DNA from: an uncultured Hyphomonadaceae bacterium
GTDB taxonomy: Bacteria > Pseudomonadota > Alphaproteobacteria > Caulobacterales > Hyphomonadaceae
Assembly (NCBI GenBank): GCA_913057945.1
Contig: CAJXOF010000007.1
Location: forward strand, 1 to 64,000
DNA length: 64,000 nt
Direction of reading: 5' to 3'
Positions 36,091 to 45,399 of the stretch are shown here, piece after piece. The position numbers and the translations under genes were made by a program. Under the pieces are notes generated by a model. It did not search any database and had not been told where the DNA came from. It worked only from the letters and a program-made list of their open reading frames with translations. How positions within the stretch are numbered: the first letter of the stretch is position 1; each line of letters opens with the position of its first letter.

Positions 36091-37425
36091 ATGAGTGAAG
36101 GCAATCTAGCCGAAAGCGGCGTTCGCATTCTGGGGGCGGGCTGCGCAGGTTTTGGCGCTGCCCACCAATTGCACTCTCAAGGCGTCAAGCCGGTTATCTA
36201 CGAGGCCCGTGATCATATCGGCGGCCATACGGCAAGCTTTGACTACAATGACGGGTTCGTCTTCGATGAAGGCCCACACATCTCTTTTACCAAGAACGAC
36301 CGGATCAAGACTCTGTTCGCCGAAAGCGTCGGGCAGGACTTCCAGGCGTTTCCATCCCGGGTGAACAATTACTGGAAGGGGCACTGGATCAAGCACCCCG
36401 CACAGGTGAACCTTGCCGGCCTGCCCCGCCAGCTTATCGTCGACTGCATAAAGGATTTCGTTCACGCCCAGAACAACGAGTATGGCGAAATTCGTAATTA
36501 CCAAGACTGGCTCCACGCTGCATTCGGCCCGACATTCGGCGATACCTTCCCAGGCGAGTACACGAAAAAGTATCATACGACCGAGGCCAAGAACCTCACA
36601 ACCGATTGGCTCGGCCCACGCCTTTACCAGCCGGATCTAGACGAAGTCCTGCATGGTGCACTCGATAGGGACACTCAGGACGTTCACTATATCCCTGACT
36701 TCCGGTACCCGACCAATGGCGGCTTCGTCTCCTATCTGGACATGTTCGCACAGCGTTCGGAAGTCCACCTGAATCACCGAGTGACCGAAATCGATACGAA
36801 GGAAAAGGTGCTTACTTTCTCCCATGGCGGAAAAGCGCCGTATGAAAAAGTCATCTCGTCCATTCCGCTGCCTGCCCTGATCCCGCTGATCAAGGACGCT
36901 CCGGCAGAAGTTCGTGAGGCCGCAGCGCTTTTGTCTTGCAGCCAGGTTGCCCTGATCAATATCGGGCTGAACCGGGCAGACATCTCCGATTGTCATTGGA
37001 CCTATTTCTACGACGCCGAGATTCCATTCTCACGCCTGTCCTTCCCGCACATGTTCTCCCCACACGTCGCTCCGGAAGGCTGTGGCGCCATTCAGGCAGA
37101 GATCTATTTTTCTGATAAGTGGAAGCCTATGGCGGGCACACTCGAAGACCTGATCGAACCCACGATCCAGAATCTGATGAAAATCGGATACATTCAGGAC
37201 CGGGAAGAAATTATCCACACGTCCACCCTATACGCTCCGTGGGGCAACGTCATTTTCGATCATGATCGACCAAAATGCCTGAAAGTGGTTCATGATTTCC
37301 TGAAGGATGTCGGCGTCGCCTATTGCGGACGGTATGGTGACTGGGCCTATATCTGGACTGACGAGAGCTTCATTTCCGGCGAACGCGCCGCCAATATGGT
37401 TATGAATTACGCCGTGGAGGCCTAG
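36091..37425 (+). CDS. FAD-dependent oxidoreductase, UDP-galactopyranose-mutase-like
   Basis: This 444-residue flavoprotein has an N-terminal FAD fold (ILGAGCAGFGAAHQLH, then YEARDHIGGHTASF) and an extended substrate domain (DEGPHISF, YPTNGGFVSYLDMF). A C-terminal GRYGDWAYIWTDESFISGE closes the flavin site. It belongs to the NAD(P)-binding-8/amine-oxidase group that includes UDP-galactopyranose mutase; the exact reaction on a sugar is unproven. GGAG precedes the ATG. It ends 4 nt inside the convergent LhgO-like gene. Confidence 0.85.
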   Translation: MSEGNLAESGVRILGAGCAGFGAAHQLHSQGVKPVIYEARDHIGGHTASFDYNDGFVFDEGPHISFTKNDRIKTLFAESVGQDFQAFPSRVNNYWKGHWIKHPAQVNLAGLPRQLIVDCIKDFVHAQNNEYGEIRNYQDWLHAAFGPTFGDTFPGEYTKKYHTTEAKNLTTDWLGPRLYQPDLDEVLHGALDRDTQDVHYIPDFRYPTNGGFVSYLDMFAQRSEVHLNHRVTEIDTKEKVLTFSHGGKAPYEKVISSIPLPALIPLIKDAPAEVREAAALLSCSQVALINIGLNRADISDCHWTYFYDAEIPFSRLSFPHMFSPHVAPEGCGAIQAEIYFSDKWKPMAGTLEDLIEPTIQNLMKIGYIQDREEIIHTSTLYAPWGNVIFDHDRPKCLKVVHDFLKDVGVAYCGRYGDWAYIWTDESFISGERAANMVMNYAVEA

Positions 37426-38534
37426 CCCAGCAGACGGGTGACCCGCTCGGCGATTGCCAGGCTTGCCGTCAGCCCCGGACTCTCAATTCCGAACAGGTGC
37501 ACCTGCCCTTCGACGCCATGGTCTTCTGGTCCAAGGATGCGAAAGTCCGCATTCGGCTGGCCCGGCCCGGTAATTTTCGGGCGTATGCCGGAATAGGCCG
37601 GAACAAGAGAGTTGTCTGGCAAGTCCGGCCAATAAGCCCGAATAGCATCGTAAAACTTGTTGGCACGACGGGGATCGACGACATATTCAATTGCCTCGAT
37701 CCATTCAACATCCGGCCCAAACCGTGCCTGCCCGCTCATGTCCAATGTCAAATGTACACCCAGCCCGCCGGGCTCCGGCACTGGATAGATCAGCCTTGAG
37801 AAGGGCGTAGAGCCAGTCAACGCGAAATAGTTTCCCTTCGCCAGAAAAGCCTCGGGCACCAGCTTCGCCGGGTAGCCCTCCAATTGGCGCGCGATCTTAG
37901 GCGCATCCAGCCCGGCCGAGTTCACCAGATAGCGTGTTGTGAGGACGGTCCGTTCGGCTCCGCCACAAATCAGGCGGCACCTGCCATCCGATAAGACCTC
38001 TCCCGAGATCACCTCTGTCCTGTAGGCTACAACGGCACCATTGTCTTCGGCATCTCCTAGCAGGCTGACCATATAGGCGTGGCTGTCCAAAATCCCGGTT
38101 GATGGCGACACAAGAGCACTCGTCACATTCAGGGCCGGCTCCAACTTGAGTGCGGCGTCTCCATCAATCATTTCAAGATCGTCGACGCCGTTCTTCCAGG
38201 CATGGGCCGCAATGCGTTCCAGTTCGTTCGCCTGTGCCCCGCTGGTTGCAGCGATCAACTTGCCGCATTTTCTATGGGGAAGCGAGCGGGCCTCAAGATA
38301 ATCGTAGAGTTCTATTCGGCCCCTCACACAGGCGTCAGCCTTCACTGAATTTTCGGGATAATAGATACCAGCGTGAATAACCTCCGAATTTCGGGAACTC
38401 GTCACAGTCCCGACATCATCAGCTTTTTCAATCACTAAAACTTCGTGGCCCGCCAGGGCGAGCGCACGTGCACAGGCCAGCCCCACAACGCCAGCGCCGA
38501 TCACAACGCATTCAATTTCAAAACCTGCTTCCAT
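37422..38534 (-). CDS. FAD-dependent oxidoreductase, L-2-hydroxyglutarate oxidase-like
   Basis: This 370-residue DAO-family flavoenzyme has the dinucleotide fold VIGAGVVGLACARAL and the SSRNSEVIHAGIYYP motif typical of LhgO. The C-terminal HLFGIESPGLTASLAIA is also typical. LhgO-type enzymes oxidise L-2-hydroxyglutarate and related 2-hydroxy acids. No Shine-Dalgarno is clear before the ATG at 38534. It seems a metabolic insertion among polysaccharide genes, overlapping the plus-strand flavoprotein by 4 nt at the 3' ends. Confidence 0.88.
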   Translation of the reverse strand: MEAGFEIECVVIGAGVVGLACARALALAGHEVLVIEKADDVGTVTSSRNSEVIHAGIYYPENSVKADACVRGRIELYDYLEARSLPHRKCGKLIAATSGAQANELERIAAHAWKNGVDDLEMIDGDAALKLEPALNVTSALVSPSTGILDSHAYMVSLLGDAEDNGAVVAYRTEVISGEVLSDGRCRLICGGAERTVLTTRYLVNSAGLDAPKIARQLEGYPAKLVPEAFLAKGNYFALTGSTPFSRLIYPVPEPGGLGVHLTLDMSGQARFGPDVEWIEAIEYVVDPRRANKFYDAIRAYWPDLPDNSLVPAYSGIRPKITGPGQPNADFRILGPEDHGVEGQVHLFGIESPGLTASLAIAERVTRLLG

Positions 38535-38709
38535 GATCGCTCAATAGCTCAAAAAAACGCGCGAGCTAATTGGTATTTTGTTTTCTTTGCGGCCCGGAAA
38601 TTGCTACTTGGCTGGCACCACTCAACCATTACGGGCGCGATATGGCGTCTGGGTCAGATCGAAACACTTTTGACGAGACCAGTCATTTGATCATTCTAGG
38701 GGACACAAA

Positions 38710-39753
38710 ATGCGTGTATTGTTTACTGGTGCGGACGGCTATATTGGCGCTCTCCTCGGTCCATATCTGATGAGCAGAGGCATTGACGCTGTGGGCCTCG
38801 ACACCGGTTTCTATCGTGAGGGCTGGCTATACCCAATGACCGGCCCCCGCCCCCAAATTGTCACGAAAGACATTCGCAATGTCACTGCGGAAGACCTAAA
38901 AGGGTTCGATGCTGTCGCACATTTGGCCGAACTTTCGAATGATCCGCTCGGTCAACAAAATCCTGAATTGACGTTCCAGATCAACCACGCCGGATCGGTC
39001 CGCTTGGCGAACGAAGCACGCAAGGCTGGAGTGAAACGGTTTGTCTACATGTCCTCTTGTTCTGTCTACGGCGTGGGCAAGAATGACGAGATCCTGGATG
39101 AGACAAGCGAAGTGAATCCTCAGACTGCTTATGCTGAGTGCAAGGTTCGTGTTGAAAACGACCTCACTCCAATGAACGACAAAGACTTCACCACATGCTT
39201 CATGCGCAACGCGACGGCCTATGGTGCCAGCCCGCGGCAACGTTTTGATATTGTGCTAAATGATCTGTGTGGGCTTGCCTGGACAACAAAGGAAATAAAA
39301 CTTCTGTCCGACGGCAAACCCTGGCGTCCCCTCGTCCACGCTCTAGACATGTGCCAGGCAGTGTATTGTGCTCTGAACGCAGATCAGGACAAGATTGCCG
39401 GCCAACGGATGAATGTAGGCTCTACGGAGCAGAACTACCGCGTTATCGATATAGCCAAAATCGTCGCTGCAGAATTTCCCGACTGCACCCTTACTGTTGG
39501 GGCTCCCTCTGCAGATAATAGGTCGTACAAGGTGAACTTTGACAAGATTCGCAAACTCATGCCCGACTTTGAATGCCAGTGGACCGCTGAAAAAGGTGCC
39601 GCTCAAATGCACCGCGTCTTCAAAGCGATCGACATGACCCCTGAAGTCTTCCAGGCCGATCCATACACTCGCCTCAAAATGTTGACCAAGAACAAGAAAG
39701 CGGGACTGCTGACCGAGGACCTATATTGGAGTTGGGATGACGCAATCGCGTGA
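38710..39753 (+). CDS. NAD-dependent epimerase/dehydratase family protein
   Basis: This 347-residue extended SDR opens with TGADGYIGALLG and has catalytic Ser and Tyr/Lys in SSCSVYG and YAECK. It most likely modifies a nucleotide sugar for the polysaccharide. The C-terminal 60 residues (QWTAEKGAAQMHRVF and beyond) are longer than in simple epimerases. The leader ATTCTAGGGGAC is identical to that of the ExoY-like gene. Whether it is a 4,6-dehydratase, reductase or epimerase cannot be decided. Confidence 0.85.
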   Translation: MRVLFTGADGYIGALLGPYLMSRGIDAVGLDTGFYREGWLYPMTGPRPQIVTKDIRNVTAEDLKGFDAVAHLAELSNDPLGQQNPELTFQINHAGSVRLANEARKAGVKRFVYMSSCSVYGVGKNDEILDETSEVNPQTAYAECKVRVENDLTPMNDKDFTTCFMRNATAYGASPRQRFDIVLNDLCGLAWTTKEIKLLSDGKPWRPLVHALDMCQAVYCALNADQDKIAGQRMNVGSTEQNYRVIDIAKIVAAEFPDCTLTVGAPSADNRSYKVNFDKIRKLMPDFECQWTAEKGAAQMHRVFKAIDMTPEVFQADPYTRLKMLTKNKKAGLLTEDLYWSWDDAIA

Positions 39754-39908
39754 TTTCGAAGCACTCGCGTCAGGGGTAAACACCCCGCGAGGCAGATGAA
39801 GCTCTCTAGACGAAGCAGCCGAGGAAAACCTTGCCATGGCCAACCATCAAGAGACAGTATTTTACAGATCGAGAACGGTTGAAAACTTGGCACGAGGAGG
39901 TTCTTAAG

Positions 39909-41015
39909 GTGGGGGATAATACGGAGATCAGCACACCGCCGTCCAAGAGATTTATTCTTTTGGACAGCCTTCGTGGCTATGCGGCCTTTGCCATCATGAT
40001 TTTGCATTTTCCGGAAATCAACGGCAGCTTCAATACCTATCTGGCCGTGGATTTCTTCCTCGTTTTGTCAGGCTTCGTCCTGATGCATGCATATTTCCGA
40101 GATCCGGAATTTTCGTTTTGGAGTTTCTCTCAAGCTAGATTTGCTAGATTGTATCCGCTGCATCTGGCGACATTGGTCATCTTTGTACTCATATACATTG
40201 TGAAGGACAGCTATATTGATAAATCGGCGCTCGCACTTCACGGCCTGATGCTTCATTATGTCGGATTAGGCCCTGAGAAATTTACATTCAATTCGCCATC
40301 ATGGTCCATTTCAGTCGAGTTCTGGGTTAATATTCTTGTCGCAGCCACAATGGTAGTCGGCGCAAGGTTTCTCGGCCAAATAGCTCCAAGGATGTTAAAC
40401 GGCATAATCCTGGCAGTCTCTGCCAGTTGCTATGCCGTTTTGTATTTCACGCTGGGCCACATGGACGGACATATCCAAACTCTTGCTCCCTTCGTCAGCG
40501 CGGGGATGGTTCGAGGAATAGCGTCATTTCTTGCAGGTGTTCTCATCTACAAGCTCTACACACGATTCCATGCCTCTCAGTCATCAACTTTCAAACACGC
40601 CTTGAGTATTGCAACACCTATCTTGTTGGCCCTCTTCGCTGTCAGTCTCTGGCTCCCATATATTCAGTCGAGTATCGACTTCCTGCTCCTTCCTGTTTTC
40701 TTCGGCACCGTATTCGCATGTGCGTTTGAAACGGGACTAGGCAGCAAACTCGTTCAGAAGATCAGCCACTTGGGAACCATCTCATTTTCAATCTATTTGT
40801 TGCATCGACCAATCCAGGTCACCACGGACATGATCCTTCCTGCAACCACCCCTCTGGCCTTGAAAATGGTCATAGTCATCCTGATCGTGCTGGTCGCAGC
40901 TCATTTCACTCAAAAATATTTCGAGATGCCAGTTTATCATTGGCTCAAGAAAACCATTCGCCGGGCACAGCTCAAGCTGAAGGTCTACTACCTGCACGCC
41001 ACGGGAAATGGATAG
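39909..41015 (+). CDS. Acyltransferase_3 (OafA/YrhL-like) membrane protein
   Basis: This is a multi-span membrane acyltransferase of about 368 residues that probably O-acetylates the polysaccharide. Family marks are LDSLRGYAAFAIMILH, the FFLVLSGFVL helix, the ARFARLYPLHLATL loop and SPSWSISVEFW. I choose GTG at 39909 because AGGAGG stands 8 nt upstream; a TTG at 39831 would add 26 residues with no family similarity. The gene is visibly more AT-rich than its neighbours. Confidence 0.88.
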   Translation: MGDNTEISTPPSKRFILLDSLRGYAAFAIMILHFPEINGSFNTYLAVDFFLVLSGFVLMHAYFRDPEFSFWSFSQARFARLYPLHLATLVIFVLIYIVKDSYIDKSALALHGLMLHYVGLGPEKFTFNSPSWSISVEFWVNILVAATMVVGARFLGQIAPRMLNGIILAVSASCYAVLYFTLGHMDGHIQTLAPFVSAGMVRGIASFLAGVLIYKLYTRFHASQSSTFKHALSIATPILLALFAVSLWLPYIQSSIDFLLLPVFFGTVFACAFETGLGSKLVQKISHLGTISFSIYLLHRPIQVTTDMILPATTPLALKMVIVILIVLVAAHFTQKYFEMPVYHWLKKTIRRAQLKLKVYYLHATGNG

Positions 41016-41084
41016 CTTCAGACGGTCGACATCTCGAAAGCATGTCCGGCTCATCAGCGCAAAATCATATATTGGTTTCAGACT

Positions 41085-42062
41085 ATGACGAATTCAGTAG
41101 CAACGCCCAAAAACCTGCTTCCGAAGGTTGCCATCATCACACCTGTCTACAATGGCGTAGAATTTCTGCGTGAGACGCTCGATAACGTTCAGGATCAAGA
41201 TTACCCGAATCTTGTGCATGTCATTCTGGATAATTGCAGCACGGATGGAACGGCAGAACTTCTCGCCGGCTACCATGCCCGAAACGTTCCAATTATTCTG
41301 CACCGCAATGAAGAAGTATTACCGCTATATTCCAACTGGAACACAGCCATGAATCTGGCTCCAGACGATGCAAAATATGTTCGCCTACTGTGTGCAGACG
41401 ACACGATGAGTGAAACATGCACCCAAAAAATGGTTGAAGTGGCTGAACTCGACGATGATGTTCTTCTCGTAGGCACGAATGTTTCCAAGAATGACGACCC
41501 AGTCCCTTTCGTGTGGCCGGAAGACCTTACGATAATGGACGGGAATGAGGTCGTCCGCCGGTTCTTCCTTAACAAGATGGGCTTCTTCGCCGTTCACATG
41601 CTGATGCGGCGCGATGTCATGGATTGGAGAAACCCCGTCTATGATGACCGCTTTACCGGCGCGGACTTCGAATCCGTGCTGGCTATTCTCAAGCGCGGGA
41701 AGTTTGGGATGGTCCACGAGCGACTGGGCTGGGTACGCATTCACGATGGATCCCAAACCGCCGCCACCATTGTCAAGAAGAACACTCATTTTGTGGACTG
41801 GCTAAACACCTTGTACGAGCACGGACCAGATGTCCTGTCCGAGAAAGAGTTTAAACAAGTTTCCACGCGCTATTGTCGGCATTATTTCCGAAAGGCCCTT
41901 CGGTGGAAGAAAGAGTATGGGCAAGAAGCAGCAGCACGCCATTTTTCGGCACTTGAGCAGAAGCGCGGCCCTACTCATCTGACAACGTATGCCGATGCTT
42001 GGCTCGATTGGCTTCTCATCAGGTTGGGGTTTCGTCACTATTGGTCCGGATGGCCAAACTAG
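41085..42062 (+). CDS. GT2 glycosyltransferase
   Basis: This 325-residue cytoplasmic-side glycosyltransferase has the GT2 start IITPVYNGVEFLRETL, LDNCSTDGT and an RLLCADDTMSE region as its nucleotide/metal site. The C-terminal part (about 200-325) is unique. There is no membrane helix. It lies 69 nt after the acyltransferase and 20 nt before a GT4 gene, so it belongs to the same assembly run. The sugar added is unknown. Confidence 0.9.
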   Translation: MTNSVATPKNLLPKVAIITPVYNGVEFLRETLDNVQDQDYPNLVHVILDNCSTDGTAELLAGYHARNVPIILHRNEEVLPLYSNWNTAMNLAPDDAKYVRLLCADDTMSETCTQKMVEVAELDDDVLLVGTNVSKNDDPVPFVWPEDLTIMDGNEVVRRFFLNKMGFFAVHMLMRRDVMDWRNPVYDDRFTGADFESVLAILKRGKFGMVHERLGWVRIHDGSQTAATIVKKNTHFVDWLNTLYEHGPDVLSEKEFKQVSTRYCRHYFRKALRWKKEYGQEAAARHFSALEQKRGPTHLTTYADAWLDWLLIRLGFRHYWSGWPN

Positions 42063-42082
42063 AACTTATATTGGACCGTTGA

Positions 42083-43306
42083 ATGGCTTACGATTCAGGC
42101 AATCCTAATTCGCATCCTCTGAAGATTGGGTTTCGCGTCGGCACTTTTCCCAAGCTGTCCGAAACCTTTATTCTGAGTCAGATCAAAGGCATGGTCGAAC
42201 GCGGCCACCAGGTCTCCATTCTGGCGGACCAAAGGGCAGGAATTGACGAGGTCAGCTACATTCCCGCCGGATTGCACGATGTGCAATATACGCGTCCCTC
42301 TCAAGTCCTTCTAGAACACCTCCGCTCGAACCTTCCCTACCGTGTTCGCAAATACCTGACAGTTCGGAAGGAGAAGGCCTTTTGCCGAAACAATGATGTG
42401 ATCGTATGCAATTTTGGTTGGTTTGGAGCTCAGATGCACGACAGCTCCAAACGCCTAAAGATGCGTCCGAATATCCTCACAATCTTCCACGGAGATGACA
42501 TGTCGCGTGCGTTGCTCGCGAATGGATACCACCCCTATGACGATCTGATTGAATCTAACGAACGTCTGCTCCCTGTCAGTGAATTCTGGCAACGGCGCCT
42601 TCTGGAATTTGGTGCGAACCCTGCCAACATCACGATCCACCGGATGGGCGTGAATGTGGACGAGTTCACCTTCGCACCGCGGGCGCGCACACAGGGCGAG
42701 CCTCTGCGGCTCGTCACGGTGTGCCGCTTCGTCGAGAAGAAAGGCTTGGAATATGCCATCAGGGGAATCGCAAAGGCGCTGGAAACTGAACCTGGCATCC
42801 GCATACAGTTCGAACTCATCGGCTCTGGTCCACTTGAACCGTCGCTCGTCCAACTCGTCTCCGAACTTGGGCTCGAAGATCACGTGACATTTTCCGGGTC
42901 AATGCCGCACCAAGACATTGCCCGCGCCCTCGACCGATCCGACGCATTGATCCTGCCGAGCGTCGTATCGTCAGATGGAGATATGGAAGGTATCCCCCTG
43001 TCCCTTATGGAGGCCATGGCGAGCGGTGTCTGTGTCATTTCGACGTACCACAGCGGCATTCCTGAGCTTATTGAACACGGGGTATCGGGCTTGCTGGCGG
43101 AAGAGCGTAATGTCGACGAGATTTCTGAACACATCCTGACTTTGGCACGCGATCCAAAGCTTGCATCAAAATTGGCGCGAAATGCGCGAATGGTCATAGA
43201 AAATAAATTCAATTCACGCATATTGAATGACCAGTTGGAACAGATTTGCCGGTCGGCCCTCCGAAAGCCTGAGACACCGAAAAAGGCGGAACCCTCAAGA
43301 GGCTAA
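42083..43306 (+). CDS. GT4 glycosyltransferase, WcaL/AmsK-like
   Basis: This 407-residue GT-B enzyme has the N-terminal KIGFRVGTFPKLSETFI stretch typical of colanic acid WcaL-type transferases. The donor-site motif is EGIPLSLMEAMASG with the EX7E glutamates. It adds a sugar to the lipid-linked repeat unit. The next gene begins 1 nt after its stop, and the previous one ends 20 nt before its ATG. Confidence 0.92.
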   Translation: MAYDSGNPNSHPLKIGFRVGTFPKLSETFILSQIKGMVERGHQVSILADQRAGIDEVSYIPAGLHDVQYTRPSQVLLEHLRSNLPYRVRKYLTVRKEKAFCRNNDVIVCNFGWFGAQMHDSSKRLKMRPNILTIFHGDDMSRALLANGYHPYDDLIESNERLLPVSEFWQRRLLEFGANPANITIHRMGVNVDEFTFAPRARTQGEPLRLVTVCRFVEKKGLEYAIRGIAKALETEPGIRIQFELIGSGPLEPSLVQLVSELGLEDHVTFSGSMPHQDIARALDRSDALILPSVVSSDGDMEGIPLSLMEAMASGVCVISTYHSGIPELIEHGVSGLLAEERNVDEISEHILTLARDPKLASKLARNARMVIENKFNSRILNDQLEQICRSALRKPETPKKAEPSRG

Positions 43307-43307
43307 G

Positions 43308-44444
43308 ATGAGCAACGGAGTTTCTGTTATTGTCCCAACGTTTAATCGTTCGAGCTTGCTGAAAGAGACGCTGGATTCCCTTCTTTCCCAGACTACACAG
43401 CCTGCCGAAATCATCGTTGTTGATGACTGCTCTCCAGACGACACGCTGGAACTTCTCGCAAGCTACGGCACCCATGTCCGTGTGATTGAAAAAGAAGCCA
43501 ACCGGGGCAAGGCACATTCCATCAATCTTGCCTTTTCGCACTGCCAACACCCCTTGATTTGGATCGTTGATGACGACGACCTTGTAAAGGCAGATGCCAT
43601 GGAAACACTCGTTGGGGCTCTCGACCGGGATCCACAAGCGGGTTTCGCCTACGGCCGGCATACCCGTTTTACCAAGGACGCAGCTGGAAAGTTTACGGAT
43701 CTTGGCACCGGCTATTGGACGACGTGCTCAGCAGACGAATTGCTCGTTCGCACTCTCGAAGATTTTTTCGTTCACCAACCTGGCATGATTGTCCGCCGCT
43801 CGGTGGTCGAAGAAGTCGGGCCGTTAAACGAAGAACTGATCCGCTCTCAGGACTATGAATTTCTCATTCGGCTTGCACGGACCACCAAAAGCGTGGGAAC
43901 CGACGACATCGTCTTCTACCAACGCCAGCATGACGGGATCCGTGGAACAAAAGACAGCAGCTTCTCCGCCGCGCAGAGAGACCAGAAGTGGATCGACTAT
44001 GATCAAACGATCTTTCAACAGCTTCATAATGACATGCCCTTGAACGAATACTTGCCTGGCAAGCAGCGTATCGCCTCCCCAGAAGATCAGCGACGCGCGC
44101 TCATGCAACGGGGTGTCATCTTGGCCAGAAAGAAACTTTGGGACCTCGCCTTGGCAGATTTCCGTGTTGCAGCGAGCCTCAGTTCCAACAAGCTAGTCGA
44201 GGATGAGGTGGTCACTCTCAAACGCGCATTTTCGTCAAAATACGGATGCGACGAAATCTTGAACCGCTCTTTTCCGCTAGCGGAATTTTCAAAACTCGAC
44301 ACAGCTGGCCCCGCAGGCCTCACAATTCGACAGGCGTTAGCCTCAGGTCTGCAATGGCGAATTCGTAACGCGATTGAGGGGGCCGAACTCAGTAAGGCAA
44401 TGCGCTACTTTTGGGTCTATTCAAGAATCCGTTTCAACATTTAG
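43308..44444 (+). CDS. GT2 glycosyltransferase with C-terminal helical extension
   Basis: This 378-residue enzyme has GT2 motifs IVPTFNRSSLLKETLDSLL, VDDCSPDD and IVDDDDLVKADAM (DxD). An acceptor-side region FVHQPGMIVRRSVVEEVG follows, then a helical C-terminal extension of about 130 residues that may bind a partner. I begin it at the ATG at 43308 (AGAGG upstream). It is tightly linked to the GT4 gene. Confidence 0.92.
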   Translation: MSNGVSVIVPTFNRSSLLKETLDSLLSQTTQPAEIIVVDDCSPDDTLELLASYGTHVRVIEKEANRGKAHSINLAFSHCQHPLIWIVDDDDLVKADAMETLVGALDRDPQAGFAYGRHTRFTKDAAGKFTDLGTGYWTTCSADELLVRTLEDFFVHQPGMIVRRSVVEEVGPLNEELIRSQDYEFLIRLARTTKSVGTDDIVFYQRQHDGIRGTKDSSFSAAQRDQKWIDYDQTIFQQLHNDMPLNEYLPGKQRIASPEDQRRALMQRGVILARKKLWDLALADFRVAASLSSNKLVEDEVVTLKRAFSSKYGCDEILNRSFPLAEFSKLDTAGPAGLTIRQALASGLQWRIRNAIEGAELSKAMRYFWVYSRIRFNI

Positions 44445-44526
44445 GGGCGCGCCCTTCTAAATATTACTGGCGCGCTTCTTGCTAAGTTTAGAGCGAGTTT
44501 CACATCAAATATCCGGGAAGTTTCTG

Positions 44527-45318
44527 ATGAAAGTTGTATTGCTGGCTGGCGGTTTCGGGACACGCATCAGCGAAGAGACAACCATTCGCCCCAAGCCGAT
44601 GGTTGAAATTGGGGGCAATCCGATCCTCTGGCACATTATGCGCCAATATGCGGCGCATGGTTTGAAGGATTTTGTCATCTGCGCTGGATACAAGTCTGAT
44701 TACATTAGAAATTACTTCCTGAATTATCGAAACACCCGTTCGGATTTCACCATGAATCTGCGATCTGGAAAGGTAGATTTCCACGAGACGGAAGCGGAGG
44801 ACTGGAACGTCACCGTGGTTGATACCGGCTTGAACACCATGACAGGCGGCCGGATTAAAGCGGCGCGCCCCTATATTGGTGAAGAGCGCTTTTGCGTAAC
44901 CTATGGCGATGGCGTGTCAAATGTGAACATTTCTGAACTGATCCAGAAGCATGATGCATCTGGTGCCCATGCCACGCTGACTGCTGTGGTACAGCCAGGC
45001 CGCTTTGGCGGACTGAGTCTCGACTCCCATACTGGCGCGGTGCGATCCTTCCGCGAGAAGGCAGCCGAAGATGGCAATGTGATCAATGGCGGCTTCTTTG
45101 TCTGCGAGCCAGCTGTATTCGACTACATCGATGGGCCCGAAACGATTTGGGAGCGCGACCCTCTGGAACGTCTCGTCGATGACAATAAGCTCAATGCGTA
45201 TCGTCACTTCGGATTCTGGCAACCTATGGATACCCTGAGAGACAAGAATTATCTCGAAGATCTCTGGGCAAAAGGCGACGCTCCCTGGTCACCAGAGATG
45301 TTGCCCGGCACCGTGTAG
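44527..45318 (+). CDS. rfbF: Glucose-1-phosphate cytidylyltransferase
   Basis: This 263-residue enzyme makes CDP-glucose from CTP and glucose-1-phosphate, the entry to CDP-deoxysugars. It has the nucleotidyltransferase start LLAGGFGTRISEE, RPKPMVEIGG, ICAGYKSDYI, TYGDGVSNVN and WERDPLERLVDDN, all typical of RfbF. The ATG at 44527 has GGGAAG upstream. The expected next enzyme, CDP-glucose 4,6-dehydratase (RfbG), is not recognisable nearby. Confidence 0.95.
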   Translation: MKVVLLAGGFGTRISEETTIRPKPMVEIGGNPILWHIMRQYAAHGLKDFVICAGYKSDYIRNYFLNYRNTRSDFTMNLRSGKVDFHETEAEDWNVTVVDTGLNTMTGGRIKAARPYIGEERFCVTYGDGVSNVNISELIQKHDASGAHATLTAVVQPGRFGGLSLDSHTGAVRSFREKAAEDGNVINGGFFVCEPAVFDYIDGPETIWERDPLERLVDDNKLNAYRHFGFWQPMDTLRDKNYLEDLWAKGDAPWSPEMLPGTV

Positions 45319-45399
45319 CTGAGCTCTGCATACGATCTCTCGCATATTGACATGAGCAGCTGTAACTATGGCCACACTGGCCCCAGAAGAGATCGATAA

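Noticed and set aside
37422..38534. LhgO-like gene as part of the polysaccharide pathway
   Set aside because: The family oxidises 2-hydroxy acids, and nothing in its sequence suggests a sugar substrate; it is more likely a metabolic gene lying inside the locus.
44447..44480. Hairpin GCGCGCC/GGCGCGC as a terminator after the GT2 gene
   Set aside because: The 7-bp stem has a 15-nt loop and only TTCTT after it; too weak to call.
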